A stretch of 60,115 nt of DNA from Syntrophaceae bacterium (GTDB lineage Bacteria > Desulfobacterota > Syntrophia > Syntrophales > UBA5619), in the NCBI GenBank assembly GCA_003141195.1, contig PLLC01000108.1:1-60115 (forward strand), in the 5' to 3' direction. A program made the translations under genes and the position numbers. Below the pieces are notes generated by a model. The model was not told the DNA's origin and made no database searches. It saw only the letters and a program-made list of their open reading frames with translations. Below, piece by piece: positions 21,495-31,794 of this stretch (the stretch's first letter is position 1; every line of letters starts with the position of its first letter).

Positions 21495-22271
21495 ATGATC
21501 CAGGCAAGGACACCACAGCAGACGGAGGCCATTGTTCTGCGGGTCATTGATTACGGTGAATCCGACCGGATCGTCACCTTCTGCACCGCGGACTTCGGGA
21601 AGATCCGGGGAATCGCCAAAGGGGCCAGAAGAAGCCGGAAACGGTTCGTAAACGCCCTGGAGCCCTTTTCCTGCTCCCGGATTCACTTTTCGCGGAGGGG
21701 ACCGGAGAGCTTGGCCCTGATCGAGGGGTGCGACATCCTCTCGCATTTTCCCGGCATCCGCGCCGATCTGGAAAAAACGCTGGCCGCTTCCTGCCTGATC
21801 GATCTCACGGATCAGTTCACGCCGGAAGACAAGAAGAACGAGGCTTCTTTTTTCCTTCTGCGGGATTTTCTTCGGCTCCTGGAAGGGACCGCCATGACGG
21901 AGGCGCTCCTGCGCTTCTTCGAGATCCGCCTCCTCCGGATCTCCGGATACGACCCGGTTTTGGACCACTGTCTCTGCTGCAAAACGCCAATCGGAAAACA
22001 GGCGGCCTACCGTTTCGACGCCGCAAAAGGCGGTCTGACCTGCAACGGCTGCGGGCCCGGAAATCCGGACGCCATCTCCGTCTCCCTCGGGACGATCCGG
22101 ACGTTGCTGCTGGGACGCGAGATGGAGATCGGCCGTCTGGGCCGCCTGCTCCTGTCGGGTCAGTCCGCGGACGAAAGCCGGCGTCTTCTCGCCCATTTCA
22201 TCCGCCACATCCTCGGACGGGAGCTGAAATCGGTTCACGTCCTGAATGAAATCCGCCGTCTGCGAACCTGA
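21495..22271 (+). CDS. recO: DNA repair protein RecO
   Basis: Recombination mediator that loads RecA with RecF/RecR. It has 258 residues. The N-terminal OB fold begins QQTEAIVLRVIDYGESDRIV. A four-cysteine zinc site is visible: CLCC near residue 158 and CNGC about twenty residues on. One base separates it from the pyrC stop, so it is expressed with the pyr genes; the link looks positional rather than functional. Confidence 0.93.
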   Translation: MIQARTPQQTEAIVLRVIDYGESDRIVTFCTADFGKIRGIAKGARRSRKRFVNALEPFSCSRIHFSRRGPESLALIEGCDILSHFPGIRADLEKTLAASCLIDLTDQFTPEDKKNEASFFLLRDFLRLLEGTAMTEALLRFFEIRLLRISGYDPVLDHCLCCKTPIGKQAAYRFDAAKGGLTCNGCGPGNPDAISVSLGTIRTLLLGREMEIGRLGRLLLSGQSADESRRLLAHFIRHILGRELKSVHVLNEIRRLRT

Positions 22272-22288
22272 ACGGCCGCGATTTCGTA

Positions 22289-22317
22289 TTGACATGCGCC
22301 GGGCGCCGTGTTAAGAA
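22289..22317 (+). promoter_or_regulatory. Possible promoter for glyQS
   Basis: TTGACA at 22289-22294 and a 17 bp spacer to a weak TAAGAA at 22312-22317. The -10 match is poor; the position, 62 bases before glyQ, is reasonable. Confidence 0.4.
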
Positions 22318-22378
22318 CCTCCCCGTAAAAACATTCATGATATCAAGAAATAACATGTTTTGACCTACAGGAGGAGAT

Positions 22379-23251
22379 GTGACCTTTCAGGAATTGATCT
22401 TCGCCCTCGAGCGGTACTGGGCGGAGCAGGGGTGCGTCATCCAGCAGCCCTACGACATCGAGGTCGGCGCCGGCACCTTCAATCCGGCCACATTTCTGCG
22501 GGCCCTGGGACCGGAACCCTGGAACGTGGCCTATGTGGAACCCTCCCGGAGACCCACGGACGGCCGCTACGGCGAAAACCCGAACCGGCTTCAGCACTAC
22601 TATCAGTACCAGGTGATCATGAAGCCGTCGCCACTCAACATCCAGGATCTCTACCTCGATTCCCTGAAGAGCTTCGGCATCGACCCCCTGGACCACGACA
22701 TCCGCTTTGTGGAAGACGACTGGGAATCGCCCACCGTCGGCGCCTGGGGACTCGGCTGGGAGGTGTGGCTCGACGGGATGGAAATCTCCCAGTTTACCTA
22801 CTTCCAGCAGGTCGGGGGGTTCGATCTTCACCCCGTCAGCGCGGAACTGACCTACGGCACCGAACGGATCGCCATGTACATTCAGGGGATCGGAAACGTC
22901 TATGATCTCGAATGGACAAAGGGGATCAAATACGGCGACATCCACCACCAGAGCGAGGTGGAGTGGTCCGTTTACAATTTCGAGATCGCGGACATCCCCC
23001 AGCTTAGGCAACGCTTCGACATGTACGAAGCCGAAGGGATCCGGACGGCGGAAAAGGGCCTCGTCCTGCCGACCTACGACCATTGTCTCAAATGTTCCCA
23101 CACCTTCAACCTGCTGAACGCCCGGGGGGCGATCAGCGTGGCCGAGCGGATGAACTACATCGGCCGGGTGCGGAACCTGGCCCGCCTGAGCGCCGAGGGT
23201 TATCTCCGTCAAAGGGAGGCGATGGGCTACCCCCTGTTGAACCGGAAATAG
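22379..23251 (+). CDS. glyQ: Glycyl-tRNA synthetase alpha subunit
   Basis: Catalytic subunit of the bacterial alpha2beta2 glycyl-tRNA synthetase. It has 290 residues from a GTG at 22379 directly after AGGAGGAGAT. Class II core patterns are clear: [24 protein letters not shown], then [19 protein letters not shown]. Ends near PLLNRK, normal for GlyQ. The beta subunit follows after 128 bases that contain an inverted-repeat element. Confidence 0.96.
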   Translation: MTFQELIFALERYWAEQGCVIQQPYDIEVGAGTFNPATFLRALGPEPWNVAYVEPSRRPTDGRYGENPNRLQHYYQYQVIMKPSPLNIQDLYLDSLKSFGIDPLDHDIRFVEDDWESPTVGAWGLGWEVWLDGMEISQFTYFQQVGGFDLHPVSAELTYGTERIAMYIQGIGNVYDLEWTKGIKYGDIHHQSEVEWSVYNFEIADIPQLRQRFDMYEAEGIRTAEKGLVLPTYDHCLKCSHTFNLLNARGAISVAERMNYIGRVRNLARLSAEGYLRQREAMGYPLLNRK

Positions 23252-23292
23252 CGCGCTGAGGAAGAGAGGCCCTCTTTCCCCGAACCGATTTT

Positions 23293-23351
23293 GTAACGAC
23301 TCAGGAGCCAGACACTGCTTCTATTCTGAATTCTGACTCCTGAGCAGTTAC
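23293..23351. repeat. Inverted-repeat element between glyQ and glyS
   Basis: Twenty-base arms at 23293-23312 and 23332-23351 match at 17 of 20 positions, around a 19-base centre. It could fold in the glyQS transcript. It looks like a small dispersed palindrome. Confidence 0.6.
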
Positions 23352-23379
23352 CCGATATCATCACAATGGGAGAACATTC

Positions 23380-25458
23380 ATGGGCAAGGAACTGCTCTTG
23401 GAAATCGGCACCGAAGAGATCCCTGCTGCATTTCTGCCAAAGGCGCTCCAGGACATGGAGGAGATCGCCCGCAGGGAACTGGCGGCAAACCGGATCTTTC
23501 ACGGGGAGATCCGGACGATGGGAACGCCCCGCCGGCTATTTCTGGCGGCAGTACAGGTTGCCGAACGGCAGGAAGATCAGGTGATCGAGAAGCTGGGCCC
23601 TGCCACGAGGGTCGCCTTCGACGAACAGGGAAACCCCTCCCGGGCAGCCGTCGGCTTCGCCAGAGGCCAGGGGATCGACGTTACCGTGCTGGACACGGTA
23701 ACCACGGAAAAGGGGGAGTACCTCTGCGCCCGGAAGAAGATCATCGGCGAGGCGACGGAGGGCCTCCTCCCGGCAATCCTGACGAAGGTCATCACCGAAA
23801 TCCCCTTCCGGAAATCGATGCGCTGGTCCGACCAGGAGTTCCGCTTTGCAAGACCGATCCACTGGATCCTCGCCCTCTACGACGGCCGGATCGTCCCGTT
23901 CCGGATCGCAAATGTCGAAAGCGGCAGCACCAGCCGCGGCCACCGGTTCATGGGTCCCGACTCATTCCCGGTCGAAAATCTGGAGGGATACCTCGCCGGG
24001 ACGCGCAACCGTTTCGTGGTCGTCGATCCGGTCGAGCGAAAGGAAATTATCCGCGAGGAGACCCGGAAGGCGGCGGCAACCGTCGGCGGCCGAGTCCTCC
24101 CGTCCGAGGAACTTCTCAAAACGGTGACCTTTCTCACCGAGTACCCGACGGTCGTCTGCGGGAATTTTGACCGGGAATACCTGAAACTTCCGCAGGAGGT
24201 CCTCATCACCACGATGATCCACCACCAGAAATATTTTCCGGTAGTGGATGGAAAAGGCGCGCTCCTCCCCCACTTCCTCACGATCAACAACACCCTGGCC
24301 CGCGATCCTTCGGTCGTGAAGAGGGGAAACGAGAAGGTGATCCGCGCCCGCCTCTCCGATGCGCGGTTCTTCTTCGAGGCGGACCGTAAGATCCCCCTCG
24401 ATCGGCGCGTGGAGGACCTCAGGAAGGTCGTCTTCCATACCCTTCTCGGAACATCCTATGAAAAGGTCATGCGTTTCCGGAAACTTGCGGCCTGGATCGC
24501 CGGCCGGATCGATCCGAACCTTGCGGGCAGGGTGGACCGAGCCGCGCTGCTCGCGAAGGCCGATCTGGATACCCAGATGGTCGGCGAATTCGCCGAACTG
24601 CAGGGCATCATGGGTCGGGAATACGCCCTTCTCGCCGGCGAGGATCGCGTTGTGGCAAAGGCCATTTATGAGCATTACCTGCCCACGGCGGCGGGCAGAG
24701 AGCTGCCTGAAACCGACGAAGGGGCCATCGTCAGCATTGCCGACAAGACGGACACGATCTGCGGCTTCTTCGGCGTCGGCCTGATCCCGACGGGGACCGC
24801 CGATCCCTATGCCTTGCGCCGCCAAGCGCTCGGCATCATCAACATCATCCTTGCGAAACACTATTCCCTGTCCATGTACGCACTGATCGATGAAAGCCTC
24901 GCCATCCTCGGGCCGCTGCTGAAACGTTCCCCCGACGAAACCAAAGGCGCCGTGCTGGAATTCTTTAAGGGCCGCTTCGAAAACCAGCTCATCTCGCAGG
25001 GCCATCCCTATGACGTCGTCGACGCCATCCTGGCCACCGGCATTGACAACCTGGTTGTGGCATACGAAAAGATCCGGGCGATGGCGGCCTTCAAGTCCCA
25101 TCCGGATTTTCAGCCGCTCGCCATCGCCTTCAAGCGGGTGGTCAACATCATCCGCGGTTTCCAAAACGGCGTCGTCGATCCGGCCCTGTTTTCGGGCACG
25201 GAAGAGAAGAATCTCCACGAGGCCTTCCTGAAGATCCGCGAGACGGTCTTGACGCACATCTCCGGGGGGAATTATCCCCACGTCCTCGTCGATCTGGCCC
25301 GACTCCGGGAACCGGTAGATGCCTTTTTCGAGACGGTTCTTGTAATGGCGGAAGATGAAAAGATCCGCTTCAATCGGCTTTCCCTGTTGGAGGAGATTTC
25401 CACTCTCTTCCACGATGTCGCCGATTTTTCAAGAATTGTTACGGAGTCGCAGGGATGA
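23380..25458 (+). CDS. glyS: Glycyl-tRNA synthetase beta subunit
   Basis: Beta subunit, 692 residues, needed for tRNA-Gly binding. It opens with the characteristic ELLLEIGTEEIPAAFLPKAL. Later it has the HD-like region with ATMW-type helices and DKTDTICGFFGVGLIPTGTADPYALRR. The C-terminal anticodon-binding-like region runs to LVMAEDEKIRFNRLSLL. Length is standard. The ATG at 23380 follows AATGGGAGAACATTC. Confidence 0.96.
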   Translation: MGKELLLEIGTEEIPAAFLPKALQDMEEIARRELAANRIFHGEIRTMGTPRRLFLAAVQVAERQEDQVIEKLGPATRVAFDEQGNPSRAAVGFARGQGIDVTVLDTVTTEKGEYLCARKKIIGEATEGLLPAILTKVITEIPFRKSMRWSDQEFRFARPIHWILALYDGRIVPFRIANVESGSTSRGHRFMGPDSFPVENLEGYLAGTRNRFVVVDPVERKEIIREETRKAAATVGGRVLPSEELLKTVTFLTEYPTVVCGNFDREYLKLPQEVLITTMIHHQKYFPVVDGKGALLPHFLTINNTLARDPSVVKRGNEKVIRARLSDARFFFEADRKIPLDRRVEDLRKVVFHTLLGTSYEKVMRFRKLAAWIAGRIDPNLAGRVDRAALLAKADLDTQMVGEFAELQGIMGREYALLAGEDRVVAKAIYEHYLPTAAGRELPETDEGAIVSIADKTDTICGFFGVGLIPTGTADPYALRRQALGIINIILAKHYSLSMYALIDESLAILGPLLKRSPDETKGAVLEFFKGRFENQLISQGHPYDVVDAILATGIDNLVVAYEKIRAMAAFKSHPDFQPLAIAFKRVVNIIRGFQNGVVDPALFSGTEEKNLHEAFLKIRETVLTHISGGNYPHVLVDLARLREPVDAFFETVLVMAEDEKIRFNRLSLLEEISTLFHDVADFSRIVTESQG

Positions 25459-25464
25459 CCGGAC

Positions 25465-25489
25465 GGGGACAGATTTGAAATCTGTCCCC
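25465..25489. repeat. 25 bp near-perfect palindrome after glyS
   Basis: Twelve-base arms (25465-25476 and 25478-25489) around a single G; the arms begin GGGGACAGATTT. It sits seven bases after the glyS stop, so it may act as a transcript end. The form is that of REP-type palindromes spread by RAYT transposases; only one copy is in this window. Confidence 0.65.
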
Positions 25490-25668
25490 CATTCACCATT
25501 TTATCTGGAGATATACGAAAACCGCGAAGGCGGAGAGACAGAGTCGCAGAAAAAATTCATATTGAATTATTTTCCTTTCTGATTTAGCGTCAGCGCCGTA
25601 TGCATTCGATCAGGGTACGGCTGACGGCGTCCGGAGATTCCTCAGTGTCGTGAAAAACGGAGACAGCT

Positions 25669-27966
25669 ATGATAGACCCGCTCAAGAACAAAGAGGTTAC
25701 GGAACTCGAGGAAAAGCTCCAAATTCGCAAGGCCCTTCTGGACATCACCAACCGGATCCACGCCGCACAGAACATCAAGCAGATTCTCGTCGATCTGAAA
25801 GACGGGATACTGAACCTCTTCAACGCCCATTCGATCACCATCTATGTGGTGGACCGGCCGCGCAACGAAATCTATTCCATGTTTCTCATCGGCGCCCAGG
25901 TCAAGGAGATACGGGTTCCCATCAACAACAAGAGCATCGCCGGATACGTGGCGAACACGGGAAATGTCATCAACATCACCGACGCCTATGACATCGAGGA
26001 ACTTAAAAAAATCGACAAGGATCTGACCTTTGACCTGAGCTGGGACAAAAAGACCGGTTTCCGGACGAAGCAGATCCTCGCCGCCCCGATTTTCCACAAC
26101 AAGACGCTTATGGGGGTTGTCCAGATCCTCAACAAGAAAGCCGGACCCGGTAAATTTTCCGAGGTTGAAAGAGGGTTTCTCCAGGAGATCTCGGACGTCC
26201 TCGGTGTCGCATTCTTCAACCAGGAACGTTATGTCCGGCGGCGGAAGACCCGTTTCGACCATCTGATCAGCCGCGATCTTCTCAAGGAGGAAGATCTGGA
26301 CAGCGCCTGGGAAGAGTCGCGCGAGGCGAAGGAAAACATCGAAAATTTCCTGATGAGAAAGTACAAGATCAGCCGGGAGGAGATCGGGCAATCCTTCGAG
26401 GAGTTCTTCCGCTGCAAATTCATCCCCTTCACGGACAGAATCCTCATCCCGGGCGATCTGCTCATCAACCTGAAGAGGGACTATCTCTGCCGGGAACTGT
26501 GGGTCCCGCTGGAAAAAAAGGACGGCATCATCCGCATCATCGTGGATGATCCGAACAACATTCTGAAACGGGACATGATCGAAAACCTCTTGAAGACCAA
26601 GGCGGTCCGCTACGACGTCTCCCTTCCGGACGATATCATCAAATTCATTAACCACTTCTATCAGTCCCCCGAAGACGAGTCATCCATTACCGATATCCTC
26701 GGCAAACTGGATGAGGAGGAGCAGCCGCCGCAGGAGGAGGAGGGAGATGTTGTCACCGAGTCGGACAGCGTGATCATGCAGCTCGTCAACAAGATCATCC
26801 TCGAAGCGCAGGCCAAACGCGCCTCGGACATCCACATCGAACCCAACGTCGGGAAAAAGAACGTCGAGGTCCGCTACCGGGTCGACGGCGACTGCGCCAT
26901 CTATCAGACGCTCCCCTACAGCTACCGCGCGGCGGTCATCTCGCGCATCAAGATCATGTCGAACCTCGACATCACCATCCGGCGCCTCCCCCAGGACGGG
27001 AAGATCAAGTTCAAGAAACCGGGCGGCGAGGAGATCGAGCTCCGCGTGGCCACCATCCCGACCCAGGGAGGGGTGGAGGATGTGGTGATGCGGATCCTGG
27101 CCACGGCCGGGGATACTTTGCCGCTCACCGCGATGGGGATGTCGGCCCGCAATTTCCGGGAACTTCGGGCCATCCTGGACAAGCCCTACGGGATGGTCCT
27201 CGTCGTCGGCCCCACCGGCTCCGGCAAGACGACCACCCTGCACGCCGCCCTCCACGAGATCAACACACCGGACAAGAAGATCTGGACGGCCGAGGATCCC
27301 GTGGAAATCACCCAGTACGGGCTCCGCCAGGTTCAGGTCCAGTCGAAGATCGGCTTCGACTTCGCCGCCGCCATGCGCGCCTTCCTCCGAGCGGATCCGG
27401 ACGTGATCATGGTGGGCGAGATGCGCGATTTTGAAACGGCCAAGACCGGCGTCGAGGCGTCGCTGACGGGCCATCTCGTTTTCAGCACGCTCCACACAAA
27501 CAGCGCCCCGGAAACCATCGTCCGCCTCCTGGACATGGGGATCGACCCGCTCAATTTCGCCGATGCTCTCCTCGGCATCCTCGCCCAGCGTCTCGTCCGG
27601 ACCCTCTGCAAGAAGTGCAAGGAGGCCTACCATCCCGATCGCAATGAATACGATGATATCGTGCAGAGTTACGGCGAGGAGCCGTTCCTGAAACTGAACA
27701 TCCCCTACGACGACAAGTTCACGCTATTCAAGCCGAAAGGGTGCGACATCTGCGGCAATACAGGATACAAGGGTCGAATGGGGATCCACGAGCTCATCGT
27801 TGCCTCGGACGGCATCAAACGGCTCATTCAGAAGCACGCGTCGGTCGAAGAGATGCGGGATCTGGCGATGGAGGAAGGGATGACGACCCTGCTGCAGGAC
27901 GGAATCTACAAATCAATCCAGGGCGTAACCGACTTCAAACAGGTCCGCAGGGTCTGCATCAAGTAA
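25669..27966 (+). CDS. GspE/PilB-type secretion ATPase with N-terminal GAF domain
   Basis: Cytoplasmic ATPase of 765 residues of the type II secretion/type IV pilus family. A GAF domain occupies roughly residues 15-185 (IRVPINNKSIAGYVANTG). A degenerate GspE N-terminal domain follows (about 195-330) that lacks the RLG..L pattern of c-di-GMP-binding MshEN domains. The motor has SDIHIEP, Walker A GPTGSGKTTTLH, an Asp box with DPVEITQYGLRQVQV, Walker B RADPDVIMVGEMRD, and the tetracysteine zinc knob (CKKC ... CDIC). No pilin, GspF or secretin gene is adjacent, so its machine must lie elsewhere. The GAF domain suggests regulation by a small molecule. Confidence 0.88.
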   Translation: MIDPLKNKEVTELEEKLQIRKALLDITNRIHAAQNIKQILVDLKDGILNLFNAHSITIYVVDRPRNEIYSMFLIGAQVKEIRVPINNKSIAGYVANTGNVINITDAYDIEELKKIDKDLTFDLSWDKKTGFRTKQILAAPIFHNKTLMGVVQILNKKAGPGKFSEVERGFLQEISDVLGVAFFNQERYVRRRKTRFDHLISRDLLKEEDLDSAWEESREAKENIENFLMRKYKISREEIGQSFEEFFRCKFIPFTDRILIPGDLLINLKRDYLCRELWVPLEKKDGIIRIIVDDPNNILKRDMIENLLKTKAVRYDVSLPDDIIKFINHFYQSPEDESSITDILGKLDEEEQPPQEEEGDVVTESDSVIMQLVNKIILEAQAKRASDIHIEPNVGKKNVEVRYRVDGDCAIYQTLPYSYRAAVISRIKIMSNLDITIRRLPQDGKIKFKKPGGEEIELRVATIPTQGGVEDVVMRILATAGDTLPLTAMGMSARNFRELRAILDKPYGMVLVVGPTGSGKTTTLHAALHEINTPDKKIWTAEDPVEITQYGLRQVQVQSKIGFDFAAAMRAFLRADPDVIMVGEMRDFETAKTGVEASLTGHLVFSTLHTNSAPETIVRLLDMGIDPLNFADALLGILAQRLVRTLCKKCKEAYHPDRNEYDDIVQSYGEEPFLKLNIPYDDKFTLFKPKGCDICGNTGYKGRMGIHELIVASDGIKRLIQKHASVEEMRDLAMEEGMTTLLQDGIYKSIQGVTDFKQVRRVCIK

Positions 27967-27976
27967 TCCGGACTCC

Positions 27977-30595
27977 TTACTCCAGCCTCTGTTTCCAGCC
28001 GCTGAGACGCTGCAGTGCATCGAGCGGTGTCAGGTTCACCGGATCGATGCCCCGGATCTCCTCAAGGATCTCATCACCTTCTCCGGAAAACAAGCTGAGC
28101 TGATTCGCATTCTTCCGGTCCGCCCTTCGGCCCCGGGCGATCTTCGGCATCCCGGCCTCGTCGAGCTCCCCCTTCTCCAGGTTGCGGAGGATCTCCTTCG
28201 CCCGGGCGATCACCTCGGCCGGAACCCCGGCGAGCCTCGCCACCTGGATTCCGTAACTCCGGTTGGTCCCCCCCTCCATGATCTTCCGGAGAAAGATGAT
28301 CTTCTCCCCCCACTCCCGGACGGCGATGTTGAAATTCCGGACCCCTTCCTTCGTGACGGCAAGCTCCGTGAGCTCGTGATAGTGAGTGGCGAAGAGGGTC
28401 CGGGCGCCGAGCGACGGGGCGTCGTGGATGTATTCCGCCGTCGCCCAGGCGATGCTGAGGCCGTCGAAGGTGCTCGTTCCCCGCCCGACCTCATCCAGGA
28501 TGATGAGGCTGCGTTTCGTCGCATGGCGGAGAATGTCCGCCACCTCGTTCATCTCCACCATGAAGGTGCTCTGCCCCCGCGCCAGGCTGTCCGCCGCGCC
28601 GATGCGGGTAAAGATCCGGTCGACCACCCCGATCCGCGCCCGGGACGCGGGGACGAAACTCCCCATCTGGGCCATGAGAACGATCAGGGCCACCTGCCGG
28701 ATGCAGGTCGATTTCCCGGCCATGTTGGGCCCGGTAATGATCAGAAAGCGGTTTTTCTCCAGATCGAGAAGAACGTCATTGGGGACGAAACCGGCTCCGC
28801 CGGCGAAGCGCTCGACGACCGGATGACGGCCCTCTGTGATCACGATAGCATCCTCATCGTCGACCACGGGACAGCAGTAGTTGTACCGTTCGGCCACCTC
28901 GGCGAGCGACGCGACGGCATCCAGATCGGCAATTCGGGCCGCCGTCCCCTGGATCCGGCGGATCTCGCCCGAAATCCGGCCCCGGATTTCAATAAAGAGA
29001 TCGTACTCCCTGGCCTGCCGCCGCTCCTCCGCGTGCAGGACGGTCTCCTCGTATCCTTTCAATTCTTCGTTGATGTACCGCTCCGCGTTGACCAGGGTCT
29101 GCTTCCGGATATAGTCCGCGGGAACCAGACGGGCGTTCGCCTTCGTGACCTCGATGTAATATCCGAAGACGCTGTTGAACCCGACCTTCAAGGAGTGAAT
29201 GCCGGTCCGCTGCCGCTCCTTCTCCTCCAGGGCGGCAATCCACTTCCTGCCGTCCCGCATGATCGTGATCAGGTGATCCAACTCCGGATCATACCCCTCC
29301 CGGATGATCCCCCCCTCGCGGATCGTGAGCGGCGGATCATCCACGATCGCGCCTTCGATCAGCCCCCGGAGGTCCGGCATCTCGTCGATTCCGTCACGGA
29401 TCGCGCGCAAGAGAGGGGCTTCGCACCCGGCGATGGCGTCGCGGAGCCCCGGCAGGGCCTGAATTGACGTCCGGAGCGCGGTGAGATCCCGGCCGTTGGC
29501 GAGCCCCACGGCGATCCGGCTTCCGAGACGCTCCAGATCGTAAACGGATTTCAGAATCCCCCGGAGCGACTCCCGTAGGAGGTGACCCTCCCGGATCTCG
29601 GAAACGGCGGCCAGCCTCTCCCGAATCCGGAGCGGATCGCGAAGGGGGTGGTTCAACCACCAGCGGAGTCTCCTCCCCCCGAGAGAGGTCACCGTCTCGT
29701 CGAGGACGTGAAAGAGAGACCCGCTCTTCTTCCCCTCGGCGATCGTGGCGAAGAGTTCGAGGTTCCGTTTGGCGACCTCGTCTAACAGCAGATGGGCGCC
29801 GCTTTCATACCAGGTCAGCTCGTTGATGTGGCAGAGGCGGTCCTTCTGCGTTTCCGTCATGTAGGCAAGAACGGCGCCGGCCGCAGCCGTCATCGCCGGA
29901 TGGGATTCAAGGGCCATTCCCGACAGCTTTTCCTCCGGGAAATGGTCGCGCAGGAGGGCTTCTGCCGCCGCCGGATCGAAACGGTCCGGAGAGAGGCGGT
30001 TGATCCGACAGCGCTCCCCTTCCCCGGCAAAGGTCCGGATCAGGTCGCCGTCGCAAAGGTCCTCCGCAATGAGAAGTTCGCGGATCGCAAGTCCGGACGT
30101 CTGTACAAGGAAAAATTCGCGGTCGTCCGTCTCAGTGACGCGGAATTCCCCCGTGGAAATGTCGACAAAGGCCAGGGCGAAGCGGCTCTCCCGGACGACC
30201 AGGGCTGCAAGAAAGTTATTCTCCTTGGCATTGAGGTTCTCTGTGTCGAGGACGAGGCCGGGGGTGACCACGCGGATCACCTCGCGCTTCACCACCCCCT
30301 TGGCGAGTTTCGGATCCTCCATCTGCTCGCAGACGGCCACCTTGAACCCTTTTTCGATGAGCTTCGCAATGTAGGCGGAGGCCGCATGGTAAGGAAAACC
30401 GCAAAGGGGGATGGCATCTTCTTTGTTCTTGTTTCGCGACGTCAGCGTGATCTCGAGGACCCGGGAGGCGGTCACGGCATCCTCGAAGAACATTTCATAG
30501 AAGTCGCCCATCCGGAAGAAGAGGATGCAGTCGGGGTAGCGCTCCTTCACTTCCACGTACTGGCGCATGGCCGGGCTCAGGTCGTTCACTCCCAT
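27977..30595 (-). CDS. mutS: DNA mismatch repair protein MutS
   Basis: Mismatch-sensing ATPase, 872 residues from the ATG at 30595, which has GAGG nine bases upstream. The open frame continues to 31084 but overlaps two real genes. The mismatch wedge [14 protein letters not shown] is near residue 30 (Phe-x-Glu). The ATPase core has [30 protein letters not shown] and ATHYHEL. The start overlaps the stop of the upstream holin-like gene by ten bases, joining mutS to the oxygen-defence genes. It converges with the GspE-like gene, ten bases away. Confidence 0.96.
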   Translation of the reverse strand: MGVNDLSPAMRQYVEVKERYPDCILFFRMGDFYEMFFEDAVTASRVLEITLTSRNKNKEDAIPLCGFPYHAASAYIAKLIEKGFKVAVCEQMEDPKLAKGVVKREVIRVVTPGLVLDTENLNAKENNFLAALVVRESRFALAFVDISTGEFRVTETDDREFFLVQTSGLAIRELLIAEDLCDGDLIRTFAGEGERCRINRLSPDRFDPAAAEALLRDHFPEEKLSGMALESHPAMTAAAGAVLAYMTETQKDRLCHINELTWYESGAHLLLDEVAKRNLELFATIAEGKKSGSLFHVLDETVTSLGGRRLRWWLNHPLRDPLRIRERLAAVSEIREGHLLRESLRGILKSVYDLERLGSRIAVGLANGRDLTALRTSIQALPGLRDAIAGCEAPLLRAIRDGIDEMPDLRGLIEGAIVDDPPLTIREGGIIREGYDPELDHLITIMRDGRKWIAALEEKERQRTGIHSLKVGFNSVFGYYIEVTKANARLVPADYIRKQTLVNAERYINEELKGYEETVLHAEERRQAREYDLFIEIRGRISGEIRRIQGTAARIADLDAVASLAEVAERYNYCCPVVDDEDAIVITEGRHPVVERFAGGAGFVPNDVLLDLEKNRFLIITGPNMAGKSTCIRQVALIVLMAQMGSFVPASRARIGVVDRIFTRIGAADSLARGQSTFMVEMNEVADILRHATKRSLIILDEVGRGTSTFDGLSIAWATAEYIHDAPSLGARTLFATHYHELTELAVTKEGVRNFNIAVREWGEKIIFLRKIMEGGTNRSYGIQVARLAGVPAEVIARAKEILRNLEKGELDEAGMPKIARGRRADRKNANQLSLFSGEGDEILEEIRGIDPVNLTPLDALQRLSGWKQRLE

Positions 30596-30987
30596 CGGCC
30601 CCGCCTCTGTTTCAGATCGATGTACGCCGTCCGTTCCACCTTTCCCTTTCCACCAATGAAGAGATTCAGGAGCCAGCTCGCCGCGCCGATGATCAAGGCG
30701 CCGACAACGGCGGTCCAGAATCCCCGGACATCGAATCCGGGAATGACGGCGGAGACGATCAGGAGCATCAGGGCGTTGATCACAAAGGTGAAAAGCCCGA
30801 GGGTCAGGATGTTGACGGGCAGCGTCAGCAGGATGAGGAGGGGGCGGAAAACCGCGTTGAGGACCCCGAGGAGCGCCGCAGCGAGAAAGGCGGGGAAAAG
30901 ACCGCTCACGCGGATTCCGTCCAGGAGCCAGGAGGCCATTAGAACGGCCGCCGTCAGCACCAGCCAGCGCAAAAGGACACCCCTCAT
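30586..30987 (-). CDS. Small four-helix membrane protein (phage holin family 4-like)
   Basis: Protein of 133 residues with four hydrophobic helices and the marks [19 protein letters not shown], then [16 protein letters not shown]. This is the common chromosomal family annotated as phage holin superfamily IV; it is widespread outside phages and its role is unknown. The ATG at 30987 has GGAGG six bases upstream and overlaps the rubrerythrin stop (ATGA). Its stop lies inside the mutS start region. No lysis genes are near, so a phage origin is not supported. Confidence 0.8.
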   Translation of the reverse strand: MRGVLLRWLVLTAAVLMASWLLDGIRVSGLFPAFLAAALLGVLNAVFRPLLILLTLPVNILTLGLFTFVINALMLLIVSAVIPGFDVRGFWTAVVGALIIGAASWLLNLFIGGKGKVERTAYIDLKQRRGRWE

Positions 30988-31505
30988 CGCGATCCTCCGA
31001 TGATGGATTGAGAGTCGAAGGCCTTGAACCTCTCTTTTCCGGCGCCGCAGACCGGGCAGGTCTCCGGCAGGACGCCGTCCGCAATGTAGCCGCAGACCAG
31101 GCAGACGTGGTAGGTCGTCTCCCTCTCCTCCAAGAGGTGGTTCATCGCCTCCTTGTAGAGTTTCGCATGCGTCTCTTCGACATCCCGGCTCTGGCTGAAA
31201 TGGAGCACCGCGGCCCGGTTTCCCTCCGCCTCGGCCTCCTTGACGAATTGGTTGTACGCGACCTCCGCCACCCCCTGCTCCGACTGGAAGCTTTCCGCCA
31301 GGTTTTCCTCCGTCGTTTTGATCTCCTTCAGGACCCGGAGCGCCCTTGCTCCGTGGATCTCTTCGGACCATGCAATCACCCGGAAGAGCTTCGCCATCTG
31401 CGGATACCCCTCCTCTTCCGCCTTTTCCGCGAACACCTTCAAGCGCAGGGCCGCCTTGGCCTCACCCGTATAGGCCTGCTGCAACGCATCCCTCGTTCCC
31501 CCCAT
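30984..31505 (-). CDS. Rubrerythrin
   Basis: Peroxide-reducing diiron protein of 173 residues. The four-helix ferritin-like domain carries the E(x)nExxH ligands: [45 protein letters not shown] and ETHAKLY. The C-terminal rubredoxin-like centre is CLVCGY...CPVCGA. The ATG at 31505 follows GGAGGG seven bases upstream. The frame is open to 31682 but that stretch overlaps the rubredoxin gene. It probably receives electrons from the adjacent rubredoxin to reduce hydrogen peroxide. Confidence 0.93.
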   Translation of the reverse strand: MGGTRDALQQAYTGEAKAALRLKVFAEKAEEEGYPQMAKLFRVIAWSEEIHGARALRVLKEIKTTEENLAESFQSEQGVAEVAYNQFVKEAEAEGNRAAVLHFSQSRDVEETHAKLYKEAMNHLLEERETTYHVCLVCGYIADGVLPETCPVCGAGKERFKAFDSQSIIGGSR

Positions 31506-31548
31506 GACGATTCCCTCCCGATCCGAAAGTGACGGACAGCGCCGCCGT

Positions 31549-31707
31549 CTATTCCGGCGCGAACTCATCCTTGGCGGCGCCGCAAATCGGGCAGATCCAA
31601 TCTTCGGGAAGTTTTTCAAAGGGTACACCTTGTCCGACCCCCGCATCGGGATCGCCCACCTCCGGGTCATAGACATAACCACAGATACCGCATACGTATT
31701 TTCCCAT
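31549..31707 (-). CDS. Rubredoxin
   Basis: Electron carrier with one Fe(SCys)4 centre, 52 residues, the standard length. The iron ligands are in [16 protein letters not shown] and [13 protein letters not shown]. The ATG at 31707 follows GGAGGGAAGATC. It is placed between the flavodiiron protein and rubrerythrin, so it likely feeds both O2 and peroxide reduction. Confidence 0.96.
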   Translation of the reverse strand: MGKYVCGICGYVYDPEVGDPDAGVGQGVPFEKLPEDWICPICGAAKDEFAPE

Positions 31708-31794
31708 GATCTTCCCTCCTCTTAAAATGAATTGGCCGTTTTGACGGGAATCTTCCCGCATTTACCACCCATTCTCTCCGCTTCTGCCGTCCCT

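Noticed and set aside
30586-30987. Prophage holin
   Set aside because: The family is widespread as a chromosomal membrane protein and no phage lysis or structural genes are near.
30596-31084. N-terminal extension of MutS by 163 residues
   Set aside because: It overlaps the holin-like and rubrerythrin genes, and the ATG at 30595 has a good ribosome site and matches the normal MutS start.
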